Shown in pieces: positions 32,537 through 41,799 of a stretch of 63,212 nt of DNA. Source of the DNA: [Mycobacterium] manitobense (GTDB lineage Bacteria; Actinomycetota; Actinomycetes; Mycobacteriales; Mycobacteriaceae). The translations under genes were made by a program, and so were the position numbers. Below the pieces are notes generated by a model. It saw nothing but the letters and a program-made list of their open reading frames with translations. It did no database searches and was not told the origin of the DNA. The stretch covers positions 1 through 63,212 of the forward strand of contig NZ_JACKSJ010000051.1 in NCBI RefSeq assembly GCF_025821665.1. The letters run 5' to 3'. How positions within the stretch are numbered: the first letter of the stretch is position 1; every line of letters begins with the position of its first letter.

Positions 32537-33675
32537 CGCCGCGTCGCAGCGGCCGGCCGGCGGCCGTGTCGTCGATCCTGCTTGTCGTCGCCGTCCTCGC
32601 CGGCGGCTGCGGATGGCGGGGGGTCAACTCGCTGCCGCTGCCCGGCACGGGTGGCGGCGGACCCGGCGCGTACCAGGTGACGGCCCAGCTGCCCGATGTG
32701 ACCAATCTGCAACGCAATTCGCGGGTCCGGCTCGGCGACGTCACGGTGGGCAACGTCGTCGACATCCAGCGCCAGGGCTGGCACGCGCTGATCACGATGC
32801 GCCTCGACGGGTCGGTGGACCTCCCCGCGAACGCCACCGCCAAAATCGGCCAGACCAGTCTGCTCGGCTCATTGCACGTCGAGCTCGGTCCGCCGGTCGA
32901 CGCTCCGCCGCAGGGCAGACTCCGGGACGGCTCACTCATCCCCATCGGCGCGACGGGCAGCTACCCCACCACCGAACAGACGCTCGGCACGCTCTCCCTG
33001 CTGCTCAACGGCGGCGGTCTCGGCCAGCTGCAGGAGATCACCACCGCGTTCACCGGCGCACTGTCGGGGCGGGAACAGGACGTGCGCGACTTCCTGGGAC
33101 AGATCGACCGCTTCGTCGCGACCCTCGACCGCCAGGCCGACGACATCGTCGCGGCGTCGGAGAGCCTGAACCGACTGGTGGCGCAGTTCGCGGCAGGCAA
33201 GCCGGTGGTCGACCGCGCGCTGGCCACCATCCCGGAGGCGCTGCGGCTGCTCGCCGATCGCAGCGGTCAACTCACCGATGTGCTCGAGCGGCTCGGCGAG
33301 TTCAGCGCGCTGGCAGCGGATTCGGTCGATCAGACCAAGACGGCGCTGGTGGCCGAACTCCACGCGCTCGGCCCGGTACTCACCTCACTCGGCGACACCG
33401 GACCCGCGCTGACCCGTGCCCTCGGCGTGCTCCTCACCTTCCCGTGGCCCAAGGACACCCTCGAGAACTGGATGCGCGGCGACTACGCGAACAGCACGTT
33501 CATCGTCGACCTGACGCTCAGCCGCCTCGACTCGGCGCTGTTCACCGGCACCCGGTTCGAGGGCGCGCTCACCGAGCTCGAGATGCAGTGGGGCCGGACC
33601 ATCGGCCAGAAGCCCAGCCCGTACACCCACGGCAATCCGCTCATCGCGCCGTACCGCACCGACCAGGGCCCCTGA
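32533..33675 (+). CDS. mceE: Mce protein E, lipoprotein
   Basis: A 380-residue Mce subunit. As expected for the E position it has a lipoprotein signal (SSILLVVAVLAGGC, lipobox LAGGC). The MCE domain shows VTNLQRNSRVRLGDVTVGNVV and KIGQTSLLGSLHVELGPP. It ends without a Pro-rich tail. ATG overlaps mceD; the stop shares a base with mceF (TGATG). Confidence 0.92.
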   Translation: MTPRRSGRPAAVSSILLVVAVLAGGCGWRGVNSLPLPGTGGGGPGAYQVTAQLPDVTNLQRNSRVRLGDVTVGNVVDIQRQGWHALITMRLDGSVDLPANATAKIGQTSLLGSLHVELGPPVDAPPQGRLRDGSLIPIGATGSYPTTEQTLGTLSLLLNGGGLGQLQEITTAFTGALSGREQDVRDFLGQIDRFVATLDRQADDIVAASESLNRLVAQFAAGKPVVDRALATIPEALRLLADRSGQLTDVLERLGEFSALAADSVDQTKTALVAELHALGPVLTSLGDTGPALTRALGVLLTFPWPKDTLENWMRGDYANSTFIVDLTLSRLDSALFTGTRFEGALTELEMQWGRTIGQKPSPYTHGNPLIAPYRTDQGP

Positions 33676-35132
33676 TGGTGCTGTCCCGCAAGATCATCGT
33701 CCAGCTCGTCGTGTTCGGCGTGGTGTCGCTCACCGCCGCCACCGTGATGATCGTCGGCTACATGCAGCTGCCCAGCCGGTTCCTCGGCATCGGCCAGTAC
33801 ACGGTGACCGTGCAGCTGCCCGAGTCCGGTGGCCTCTACCCGAACGCCAACGTGACCTACCGCGGGACACAGGTGGGCCGCGTCGAGTCGCTCGACCTCA
33901 CCGACGCCGGCGTCGAGGCGACGCTGTCCCTCGACCGCGCCGTCCCGGTGCCCGCGAGCAGCCGCGCCGAGGTGCACAGCGTCTCCGCCGCCGGCGAGCA
34001 GTACGTCGCGTTGATCCCCGACGGCGCGGACTCACCGGCGCTGGCCGACGGGGACACCGTGACCAGCGACCGCACCAGCGTCCCGGTCCCCATCAACACG
34101 CTGCTCGACGACACCAACCGCGGACTGCAGGCCATCCCCCGCGACGACCTCGAGACCGCGATCAACGAGACCGCCCACGGCATAGGCGGACTGGGACCGC
34201 AGCTGTCGCGGATCACCGACGGCGTGATCCGGCTGTCCACCGACGCCCGGGCGAATCTCGACGCGCTCACCCTCCTCGTCGACCGGTCCGCGCCCGTGCT
34301 GGACACCCAGACCGCCACCGCGTCCGAGATCAGCGCATGGGCCGCGCACACCGCCACCGTCCTCGACCAGGTCAGGGACCGCGATGACGCGCTCCAGCAG
34401 CTGCTGCCCAACGGCGCCGCGGCGACGGCGAACCTGCAGCAACTCCTCGACCGGTTCCGCCCGACGATCCCGCTGATCCTGTCCAACATGGTCAGCGTCG
34501 GCCAGGTCGCGCTGGACTACCACGCGAACATCGAACAGCTGCTGGTGCTGCTGCCCCAGACGCTGTCGATCGCCCAGGCCGGAATCGTGCCGAACAAGGA
34601 TGTGCCCGCGCCGGCCACCGGCGCGCCGTACCTGAACTTCAACCTGAACTTCAACGTGCCGCCGCAGTGCACCACGGGATTCCTTCCGGCGCAGCAGCAA
34701 CGGGTGCCCAGCCTGCAGGACTACCCGGACCGGCCGAGGGGGGACCTGTACTGCCGCGTGCCGCAGGATTCTCCGTTCAGTGTCCGCGGGGCCCGCAACA
34801 TCCCCTGCGCCACCGTCCCGGGGAAACGGGCGCCCACGGTCAAGCTGTGCGAGAGCGACGAGGACTACGTGCCGCTCAACGACGGCTTCAACTGGAAGGG
34901 CGACCCGAACGCGACGTCGTCCGGCCAGGCCGTCCCGCAGCTGCCTCCGGGTGAGGACGCCGGCCCGCCGGCCCCCGCCGCGCCACCCGCCCCGGTCCCG
35001 CCGGTCGCCGGGTACGACACCGCAACAGGCACTTACGTGGGGCCGGACGGCCGGCTGCACACCCGCACGGATCTCGCCGAGGATGCGAAGGAGAAGACAT
35101 GGCAGTCGATGCTGACCCCGCCGACGCGGTGA
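33675..35132 (+). CDS. mceF: Mce protein F
   Basis: A 485-residue Mce subunit with an N-terminal anchor (IIVQLVVFGVVSLTAATVMIVGYMQLP), the MCE domain (GGLYPNANVTYRGTQVGRVESL, VSAAGEQYVALIPDG), helical segments and a longer Pro-rich C-terminus with several cysteines. The next gene starts 34 bases before its stop. Confidence 0.92.
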   Translation: MVLSRKIIVQLVVFGVVSLTAATVMIVGYMQLPSRFLGIGQYTVTVQLPESGGLYPNANVTYRGTQVGRVESLDLTDAGVEATLSLDRAVPVPASSRAEVHSVSAAGEQYVALIPDGADSPALADGDTVTSDRTSVPVPINTLLDDTNRGLQAIPRDDLETAINETAHGIGGLGPQLSRITDGVIRLSTDARANLDALTLLVDRSAPVLDTQTATASEISAWAAHTATVLDQVRDRDDALQQLLPNGAAATANLQQLLDRFRPTIPLILSNMVSVGQVALDYHANIEQLLVLLPQTLSIAQAGIVPNKDVPAPATGAPYLNFNLNFNVPPQCTTGFLPAQQQRVPSLQDYPDRPRGDLYCRVPQDSPFSVRGARNIPCATVPGKRAPTVKLCESDEDYVPLNDGFNWKGDPNATSSGQAVPQLPPGEDAGPPAPAAPPAPVPPVAGYDTATGTYVGPDGRLHTRTDLAEDAKEKTWQSMLTPPTR

Positions 35133-35620
35133 CGCAGAAGGTGCGCCCGCAACCGGCGGCGCTACCGATCGTCCTGACCGTGGTGGCGCTGACGGCGGTG
35201 ACCGGCTGGCTCGGCTACCGCGTCGTCGAAGACCACCGGCACGCCCAGCATCGCGAGTCGCTCCTCGCGGCGGCCAGGGAGGGCGCGGTGAGTTTGACGA
35301 CGATCCGGCACCAGCAGGTGGAAGCCGACGTGCGGCGCGTGCTCGACGCGGCGACCGGCGACTTCCGCGCCGACTTCGAGCAGCGCTCGCCGGCCTTCAT
35401 CGACATCGTGAAACAGGTCCAGTCCGACTCTCAGGGATCGGTCACCGAATCGGCCGTCGAGGCGCAGGAGGGCGGTGCCGCGCGGATTCTGGTCACCGTG
35501 GCGGTCAACACGACGACCCGCGACGGCGGGCCCGCGGAGCCGAGGAACTGGCGGATGCGCCTCGACGTGAAGGACACCGACGACGGCCCGAAGGTCGCCG
35601 ATGTGGAGTTCGTCCCATGA
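35099..35620 (+). CDS. Mce-associated membrane protein 1
   Basis: A 173-residue protein of the Mas type that follows mceF in most mce operons. It has a short cytoplasmic N-terminus, one transmembrane helix (LPIVLTVVALTAVTGWLGYRVV), and an NTF2-like outer domain (DFRADFEQRSPAFIDIVKQVQSDSQGSVTESAV). Such proteins stabilise or load the Mce complex. ATG 35099 lies inside mceF (34-base overlap). Confidence 0.85.
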   Translation: MAVDADPADAVTQKVRPQPAALPIVLTVVALTAVTGWLGYRVVEDHRHAQHRESLLAAAREGAVSLTTIRHQQVEADVRRVLDAATGDFRADFEQRSPAFIDIVKQVQSDSQGSVTESAVEAQEGGAARILVTVAVNTTTRDGGPAEPRNWRMRLDVKDTDDGPKVADVEFVP

Positions 35621-36180
35621 GCTGTGACATCGAAGAAGCCGCACCCGCCGTCAACGACGCCGAAGCGGCTGAGGCAGAAAACATTCAGCCGTCCGGACGC
35701 CGCTGGCGCGGGGTAATCCTCGTCGTGGTGCTGCCCGTCGTCGCACTGTTGCTCGCCGTCGGCGGCGGCTATCTGAAGTGGATCGACTCGACGAACCGCG
35801 CGGCCGAGCACGCGCGGCAGGAGGCGGTCAGCGCGGCGTCCGACTCCACGGTGGCGATGCTGTCCTACCGCGCCGCCACCGCCGAGAGCGAGCTGATGGC
35901 CGCCGAAAGCCGCCTGACGGGGGCGTTCCGGGAGTCCTACCGGTCACTGATCCGCGACGTCGTGATCCCCGGTGCGGTGCAGCAGAACATCGCTGCCGCC
36001 GCCGAAGTGGTTGCGGCAGCCCCTGTCTCGGCCACGGCAGACCGGGCGGTGGTCGTCGTGTTCGTGAACCAGAAGGTGACGGTCGCCGACGACCCGCCCA
36101 CCGACACCACCTCGAGTGTGCGGGTGACGCTCGACAAGGTCGGCGACCGGTGGCTGATCTCCGAGTTCGAGCCGATCTAG
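35617..36180 (+). CDS. Mce-associated membrane protein 2
   Basis: A 187-residue second Mas-type protein. One transmembrane helix (GVILVVVLPVVALLLAVGGGYLKW) is followed by an outer domain with TGAFRESYRSLIRDVVIPGAVQQNIAAAAEVV. ATG overlaps the stop of the first Mas gene. Paired Mas proteins with the same topology are normal in mce operons. Confidence 0.85.
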   Translation: MSCDIEEAAPAVNDAEAAEAENIQPSGRRWRGVILVVVLPVVALLLAVGGGYLKWIDSTNRAAEHARQEAVSAASDSTVAMLSYRAATAESELMAAESRLTGAFRESYRSLIRDVVIPGAVQQNIAAAAEVVAAAPVSATADRAVVVVFVNQKVTVADDPPTDTTSSVRVTLDKVGDRWLISEFEPI

Positions 36181-36182
36181 CC

Positions 36183-36518
36183 GTGCGGTGGGTGATCGCG
36201 GCGACGCTGGTCGCCACCGCGGTGCTGACCGCAGCCCCGGCGACCGGCGATGCGACGGCGTACCTCGTCAACGTCACCGTGCGGCCGGGCTACCACTTCG
36301 CCGACGCGCAGCAGGCGCTGGCGTACGGGTACGGCATCTGTGGCCGCGTCGAGGCGGGCGTCGGTTACCCGGACCTCGTCGCGGCGATCCAGCGCGACTA
36401 CTCGACCAACGACCACTTCCACGCCGGCTACCTCATCTCCCAGGCGGTCAACGAGTTGTGCCCGGCGCAGATCTGGGCGTTGCGGCGATCCGCCGCAGGC
36501 ACCGGACCGTGGCCGTGA
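36183..36518 (+). CDS. DUF732-type secreted protein
   Basis: A 111-residue exported protein. The signal peptide is RWVIAATLVATAVLTAAPATGDA. The rest resembles the small mycobacterial DUF732 family: HFADAQQALAYGYGICGRVEAGVGYPDLVAAI, AGYLISQAVNELCPAQIW, with two Cys that could pair. GTG 36183 begins two bases after the Mas stop, so it is co-transcribed with mce. Function unknown. Confidence 0.75.
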   Translation: MRWVIAATLVATAVLTAAPATGDATAYLVNVTVRPGYHFADAQQALAYGYGICGRVEAGVGYPDLVAAIQRDYSTNDHFHAGYLISQAVNELCPAQIWALRRSAAGTGPWP

Positions 36519-37006
36519 GGGCGAGGCTGCTGTCGCGTGCCCTCGCCGTCACGACCTGTGCCGCAACGGTAGTGACGATCGGCGTGCCGCAGGCCGTCGC
36601 CGACCCGCGGGTCGACGACGGCGTCGTGACGAACCTGACGGTGGTGCGGCGCCAAGCCGGATGCGACCCCCGGATCTTCGTCGATCCCGCGCTGGAACGG
36701 GCAGCGCAGTGGCACGCCGCCGATCTGCTGACCCACCGCACCCTCACCGGCGACATCGGATCCGACGGATCCACACCGCTGCAGCGCGCGCACGCCGCCG
36801 GCTACCCCGGCCGGGTCGCCGAGACGGTGGCGGTGCACCCCGCGCTGGCCATCAGTGACCTGGAGCTGATCCGGCTGTGGCATGCGGATGCCGGCCGTCT
36901 CGCCGTCATGCGCGACTGCGCGTTCACCTCGATCGGTGTCCGGTCGGCGCACAGCCTCGACCGCACCGTCGTCGTCGCCGTGTACGGCGCCCCGCAGCCC
37001 GAGTGA
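36515..37006 (+). CDS. CAP/SCP-like secreted protein
   Basis: A 163-residue exported protein. The signal peptide is LLSRALAVTTCAATVVTIGVPQAVA. The mature part looks like a short CAP (SCP/PR-1) domain: DPALERAAQWHAADLLTHRTLTGDIGSDGSTPLQRAHAAGYPG and RTVVVAVYGAPQ. GTG start overlaps the DUF732 stop, making this the last gene of the mce operon. Some CAP proteins bind sterols or fatty acids, which would suit an outer partner of the importer, but that is inference. Confidence 0.7.
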   Translation: MRARLLSRALAVTTCAATVVTIGVPQAVADPRVDDGVVTNLTVVRRQAGCDPRIFVDPALERAAQWHAADLLTHRTLTGDIGSDGSTPLQRAHAAGYPGRVAETVAVHPALAISDLELIRLWHADAGRLAVMRDCAFTSIGVRSAHSLDRTVVVAVYGAPQPE

Positions 37007-37010
37007 CGCG

Positions 37011-40000
37011 CTACTCGGCGATCCGCCCGGCGTCGTCGGCGCGGCCGTGGTCGCGACGCTGCCGCAGCGCGGCGAGGCGTCCGGACAGTTGGGCGTCCCA
37101 CACCCGCTCACCGGTGGCGAACGCGGTGAGTTCGGCCCGGTTCAGCGTCGCCCGACCGCCGGAGACGTCGCCGCGCGCGGCCTGCACGTCGGCCAGCAGC
37201 GCGTAGTACAGCGGTAGGAAGATGCGTGTCCCGTCACGGGAGTGGGTGGCGATCGCGTCGCGCATCTCCTCGGCGGTGTCCTCGCCGGCAGGCCCCAGCG
37301 CACGGGCCCAGCCGCCGATGATCCGCGCCGTCCCCGCCAGCTGATCGAAGCCCCACCCGGTGAGCCGCTCGACCGTCGACTCGGCCTGCTCGGCGAGCCA
37401 GGCGTGGCTGCCGCGGATCGCGTCGACCTGCAGCTGCGAGGTGAGCAGGATCGCCGCCCCGAAGGTGTCGTTGCGGCCCTCGGCGAGTTCGAGCCCGGTC
37501 GCCACGAGTGCTCGTGCCCGCTCCGGTTCACCGCGCAGTGCGTGCGCCCACGCCGCGACGCCGTAGCCGCGGACGTCGAAGGTCGCCATGTGACCGTGGC
37601 GGCGCCAGTCCACCGCCGGCAGTTCGTGTAGCAGCGTCTCGATGCGGTCGAGGCAGCCGTCGACGTCGCCCGCCGCGAAATCGGTCAGACCCCGCAGGTA
37701 GTACCCGGCCGATCCGGCGACCGCGTCACCGGTGTCGGAGAACAGCTCGATCAGCCCGTCGGCCATCACCGCGCCCTCGCGGTACCGGCCCGCCCCGCAG
37801 GCCTCCAGGCAGCGCAGCGCCCGCTCGACGGCCACATGCCCGATCTGCGAACCGATCTCGTGGGACCGCCGCAACGCCGCGGACACCTCGGCCGAGGTCT
37901 GACCCGTCACCACCGCCTCGGCCGACGCCAGCTGCAGCCACAGGTCGGCCTCCTGCCGCAGCCGGTCCGGACCGTCGGGCAGCCGCCCGCACACCTGAAG
38001 GCCGCGCCGGCTCAGCTCGGCCACCTCCCGGTAGGCCGACCGGCTCCATGCCGTGGTGGCGGCCCGCGCCAGCAGTGTCAGCGCGGCTTCAGCGTCCAGC
38101 CGGACCCCCGCCCGCCAGGCGTGGTCGGCTCCCGCGACGGCGTCCTCGTCGAGTGCGCCTGCGTCGGTGAGCAGCACCCGGGAGATGTCGGCGTGCAGCC
38201 GGCTGCGGTCGCCGGGGTCGAGGCGGCCGATGACGGCGTCCCGGACGATGCCGTGGCTGAAGCGGTAGCGGCCGGGCTGCTCCGGCACCACCACACCGGC
38301 GCTGACCGCCGCCGCCAGCCGGTCCTCCACGACGTCCGGCGCGACGCCGAGCACCGCGCCGACGCGGGTCGACGACACCTCGAGGCCGAGCACCGCCGCG
38401 GCGCTCAGTGCGCTCGCGGTGTCCGGTGGCAGCGCGGCCATCCGGCCTGCGATGACGCCGGTGACGGCGGGCGGGACGCCGTCGTCGGACAGCGCCGCGG
38501 TCACCCCGTCGAGCTGGCGGCGCTCCATCAGCAGCCGGGTGAGTTCGGTGAGGTACAACGGGTTTCCGCCGGTCCGCGCGACCAGCTGGTCGGCCACCGC
38601 GCCGGTGGGCGCAACGCCGCTCAGATGCTCGACGAGCTCGGCGGTGCGTTCGGCGTCGAGGCCGTGCAGCCACACCGAGCGAAGGTCGGCCCCGGCGAGC
38701 AGCCGCGACAGCTCGAGGCCCGGTCGTGCGGGGTCGCCGTGCTGCCACGTGGCGAGCACCAGCAGCGGTAGCCGGGGGAGTGCGCCGGTGAGTACCGCGA
38801 GCGTGTCGCGGCTCAGCGGGTCGGCGAGGTGGACGTCGTCGAGGACCACGACGGTCGGCTCCCGCACCAGGGCGGCGACGGCGGCGGCCATCGCCTCGGC
38901 CATCCGGCGGTCGCCGTCGGCGGGCGGCGCGGCCTGATGGACCGGGGCGCCGGTGCGTCCGGCGAGCTCGCGCAGCACCTGGTTCCACGTCCATGACGGC
39001 GACAGGTCGGCCGCCGCCCGGTGCCCGATCCAGATCGTCGCCGCCCCCGAACTCTCCGCAGTGCGGGCGATCTCGGCGGCCAGAGCGGTCTTGCCGATGC
39101 CGCTCTCGCCGACGATCAGCGTGGCGCTGCCGTGCCCGTCGGCCGCCGCGGCCAGCTCGTCGCCCAGCCGGCGCACGTCGTGCCCGCGCCCCACCAGCGG
39201 GCGCTTCCGCGACCGGACGGCGGCCCTGCGGGTCGACGTCGCCGGACCGGGAGTGAGATGGGCCGCCTCCGAACGGATGTCGTGTGCGAGCCGCTCGACG
39301 GCAGCACCCGGCGCGACACCGAGTTCGCGGTCGAACACCGTGCGCATCCGGTCGTAGGCGCGCAGCGCGTCACCCCGCCTGCCTGCCCGGTGGAGGGCGA
39401 GCATGAGCTGGCCCCAGAGCCGTTCCCGCAGTGGATGACCGGTGACCTCGGCGCTGATGTCGGCGACCAGACCGGCATCCCGCCCGAGCATCAGTCGTGC
39501 GTCGAACACCGCCTCGACACAGTCCAGGCGCACCACCTCCAGCCGGTGCACCTCGTCGACCGCGAAGGACAGGTCACGAAAGTCGCTGAGCGGCTCGCCG
39601 CGCCAGAGGCCGAGCGCCCGGGACAGGTGCGGCAGCGCCGCCGCGGGGTCGCCGTCGGCGAGCAGGCGGCGGCCGCGGTCGGTGTCGGCCTCGAAGGAGT
39701 GGCAGTCGAGGGTGTCGTCGCCCAGTCGCAGCCGGTAGCCGTGTCCCTCGGTGACCAGGCGTTCGGGCGCTCTGCCGTCGCCGAGCGCCCGGCGCAGGTT
39801 CGCGACATAGGCGCGCAGAGAGCTCACCGGCTTCTGCGGTGGATCGCCGTCCCACACCTTGTCGATCAGCACGTCGATGTCGACCAGCGCGTCGGCGGAG
39901 ACCAGCAGCACCGCGAGCACCGCCCGCTGGCGCAGTCCGCCGAGCTCGATGCGGCCGCCGTCGGCCGTCACCGACAGCGGACCCAGCAGTGAGTACTGCA

Positions 40001-40022
40001 CACCGGCTCCGTTCGCACACAC
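37011..40022 (-). CDS. SARP-family regulator with AAA/NTPase domain (AfsR/EmbR-like)
   Basis: A 1003-residue regulator. Residues 8-100 form an OmpR-like DNA-binding domain (QYSLLGPLSVTADGGRIELGGLRQRAVLAVLL), about 100-250 the BTAD helical domain (RGEPLSDF, HPLRERLWGQLMLALHRAGRRGDALRAYDRMRTVF), then an NTPase with Walker A GESGIGKT and Walker B VVVLDDVHLADP, and a C-terminal helical repeat region. Proteins of this design switch on local or secondary-metabolism genes. GTG start; the last codons lie 4 bases from the convergent CAP gene. Confidence 0.88.
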   Translation of the reverse strand: MCANGAGVQYSLLGPLSVTADGGRIELGGLRQRAVLAVLLVSADALVDIDVLIDKVWDGDPPQKPVSSLRAYVANLRRALGDGRAPERLVTEGHGYRLRLGDDTLDCHSFEADTDRGRRLLADGDPAAALPHLSRALGLWRGEPLSDFRDLSFAVDEVHRLEVVRLDCVEAVFDARLMLGRDAGLVADISAEVTGHPLRERLWGQLMLALHRAGRRGDALRAYDRMRTVFDRELGVAPGAAVERLAHDIRSEAAHLTPGPATSTRRAAVRSRKRPLVGRGHDVRRLGDELAAAADGHGSATLIVGESGIGKTALAAEIARTAESSGAATIWIGHRAAADLSPSWTWNQVLRELAGRTGAPVHQAAPPADGDRRMAEAMAAAVAALVREPTVVVLDDVHLADPLSRDTLAVLTGALPRLPLLVLATWQHGDPARPGLELSRLLAGADLRSVWLHGLDAERTAELVEHLSGVAPTGAVADQLVARTGGNPLYLTELTRLLMERRQLDGVTAALSDDGVPPAVTGVIAGRMAALPPDTASALSAAAVLGLEVSSTRVGAVLGVAPDVVEDRLAAAVSAGVVVPEQPGRYRFSHGIVRDAVIGRLDPGDRSRLHADISRVLLTDAGALDEDAVAGADHAWRAGVRLDAEAALTLLARAATTAWSRSAYREVAELSRRGLQVCGRLPDGPDRLRQEADLWLQLASAEAVVTGQTSAEVSAALRRSHEIGSQIGHVAVERALRCLEACGAGRYREGAVMADGLIELFSDTGDAVAGSAGYYLRGLTDFAAGDVDGCLDRIETLLHELPAVDWRRHGHMATFDVRGYGVAAWAHALRGEPERARALVATGLELAEGRNDTFGAAILLTSQLQVDAIRGSHAWLAEQAESTVERLTGWGFDQLAGTARIIGGWARALGPAGEDTAEEMRDAIATHSRDGTRIFLPLYYALLADVQAARGDVSGGRATLNRAELTAFATGERVWDAQLSGRLAALRQRRDHGRADDAGRIAE

Positions 40023-40097
40023 CTGGCGGAGCGGTTTGCTCCAGCGCTGAGTTTCTCACCCCCGGCCACGGATCGGGTGGCGTTGTGGGACCGGCCG

Positions 40098-41306
40098 TCA
40101 CCGACTCTCGAGCAACTCCTGCCCCAGGTATTCGCCCTCGGCGACACCCGGCAGCACGGCGAAGGTGGCCGATCCGACGGTGGTGGTCCACTCGTTGAGG
40201 GCATCCGCCTCGGCGAGACGCCGCTGCACCGGCACGAACTGGGTCGCCGGATCGCGCTGGTAGGCGGCGAACAGCAGCCCGCTGTCGGTGGTGCGGCCGG
40301 CCGCGGGCGGGTCGTCGTAGTTGTAGGGCCGGCGCAGGAACTGTTCCCCGTCGTTCCGGTGGCGGGCAAGCGCGACGTGGCTGTTCGGCGGGATCACCGG
40401 GATGCCGCCCGCCGTCGCGGCGAGGTCGGGCTCGTCGGTCTCGTGTTCGCCGGTCAGCGGGGCGCCGGTGTCGAGCCGCCTGCCCACCACCAGTTCCTTG
40501 CTGGCGCGGTCCAGCTCGTCCCAGGTGTCCATCTCGGCGCGCACCCGGCGCAGCACCAGGACGGTGCCGCCGGCAAACCAGCGGCGCGCCTCGCCGTCGT
40601 CCCACACCAACCGGTCGAACGCCGCGTCGTCGTGCAGGTTCGCGGTGCCGTCGAGTTGGCCCATCAGGTTGCGCATCGTCGCGCCCGAGGGGTCGGCGCC
40701 GTGGGCGTTGCGGAACCCGCGCTGCCGCCACCGCTGGGTCGTCATGGTCCGCACGTTCTTCAACAGCACCCGGCTGGCGTGCGAGACGGCGACGGGGTCG
40801 TCGGCGCAGATCTGCAGCAGCAGATCGCCACCGCAGAATCGGGGGTCCAGCCAGTCGGTGCGGAAGGCCGGCGGTTCGGCGGCCGTCGGTGGCCGCATCC
40901 CGGCCAGGCCGGTGCGGTCGAACGCGGTGGGCCCGAGTCCGACGGTGACGGTGAGCCGGGCCGGGCGCTGCGCCAGTTCGGGTTCGGTGTCGGCCAGCGC
41001 GGGCCGGCCCTGGGTGAGCCGGGCGGCGTCGGCTGTCCACAGCCGCAGCACGGCGGCCAGGGCGTCGCGGGCGCTGCGCGACCCGTCGCTGCGCAGGTCG
41101 AGTGCCAGGAACAGCGCGTGCGCCTGCGGGGCGGTGCTGACACCGGCCTGGTGGGGCCCGAAGAACGGCTCCACTGAGCTTCCGAATCCCGTTGCCGGGG
41201 TGGCAGACTGAGCGGCGCTGCACTGGGTGAGCGCGGCACCGGCGGCCAGCGCGGCGGCACCCCCGGTGAGGAGGTGCCGCCGGTTGACCGCGAACCGCTC
41301 AGTCAT
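40098..41306 (-). CDS. DyP-type heme peroxidase (Tat-exported)
   Basis: A 402-residue peroxidase. The N-terminus NRRHLLTGGAAALAAGAALTQCSAA has basic residues and a cysteine after a hydrophobic core, pointing to export, probably by Tat, and possibly lipidation. The DyP signature GxxDG appears as MGQLDGTAN. A heme-ligand His should lie in the C-terminal half, for example near NSHVALARHRNDGEQFLRRPYNYDD. Related EfeB/DtpA enzymes use H2O2 and, in Streptomyces, work with copper chaperones, which fits the PCu(A)C gene overlapping its start by 8 bases. Confidence 0.9.
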   Translation of the reverse strand: MTERFAVNRRHLLTGGAAALAAGAALTQCSAAQSATPATGFGSSVEPFFGPHQAGVSTAPQAHALFLALDLRSDGSRSARDALAAVLRLWTADAARLTQGRPALADTEPELAQRPARLTVTVGLGPTAFDRTGLAGMRPPTAAEPPAFRTDWLDPRFCGGDLLLQICADDPVAVSHASRVLLKNVRTMTTQRWRQRGFRNAHGADPSGATMRNLMGQLDGTANLHDDAAFDRLVWDDGEARRWFAGGTVLVLRRVRAEMDTWDELDRASKELVVGRRLDTGAPLTGEHETDEPDLAATAGGIPVIPPNSHVALARHRNDGEQFLRRPYNYDDPPAAGRTTDSGLLFAAYQRDPATQFVPVQRRLAEADALNEWTTTVGSATFAVLPGVAEGEYLGQELLESR

Positions 41307-41799
41307 GGTGGTGTGGCGATGCCGCCGGGTGGTACTCCTCGTCGGCGCCGGGGAAGTCGCGCACCTGCGCGGTGACCGGCAGCGCGGAGCCGTCGTCGAA
41401 GAACACGGTCAGCGCGACGTCGACGCCGGGCTGCATCGGCTCCCTGAGGTCCATCAGCATCAGATGGTCACCGCCCGGGGCCAGTTGGTGGCTGCCGCCC
41501 GCGGGCACGGCGATGCCACCGGCTTTCGGCCGCATCGACTTTCCGTCGCCGTCGGCCACCACCTCGTGCACCTCCACCCGGCCGGCGGCGGGCGACTCGC
41601 CGCCGACGATGCGGGCGTCGTGATGGCCGGTGTTGGTGAGGTTGCCGAACACCCCGACCATCCCGGTGTCGGACGCGCTCACCCACTGCTCGGTGAATGT
41701 GACCGTGGCCGCCATCGACTCGTCGTGGTGGCCGTCCTGCGACGTGCACCCACTCAGCAGCAGGCCCGCCACCACGCCGCAGGCCAGTGCCCTACGCAT
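41299..41799 (-). CDS. PCu(A)C-type copper chaperone lipoprotein
   Basis: A 166-residue outer-face lipoprotein (MRRALACGVVAGLLLSGC, lipobox LSGC). The PCu(A)C core has GVFGNLTNTGHHDARIVGGES, VEVHEVV and LAPGGDHLMLMDLREPM; the H-x-n-M-x-n-H-x-M pattern supplies copper(I) ligands. The His-rich C-terminus (HPAASPHHHD) may also bind metal. ATG 41799 overlaps the PepSY stop. Role: carry copper to an extracellular target such as cytochrome oxidase or the peroxidase next door. Confidence 0.88.
   Translation of the reverse strand: MRRALACGVVAGLLLSGCTSQDGHHDESMAATVTFTEQWVSASDTGMVGVFGNLTNTGHHDARIVGGESPAAGRVEVHEVVADGDGKSMRPKAGGIAVPAGGSHQLAPGGDHLMLMDLREPMQPGVDVALTVFFDDGSALPVTAQVRDFPGADEEYHPAASPHHHD

Noticed and set aside
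26017..36180. Assignment of the operon to mce4 (sterol) or mce1
   Set aside because: The neighbouring genes are not those of mce1-mce4 loci as I know them. The subunits are named only by position, A to F.
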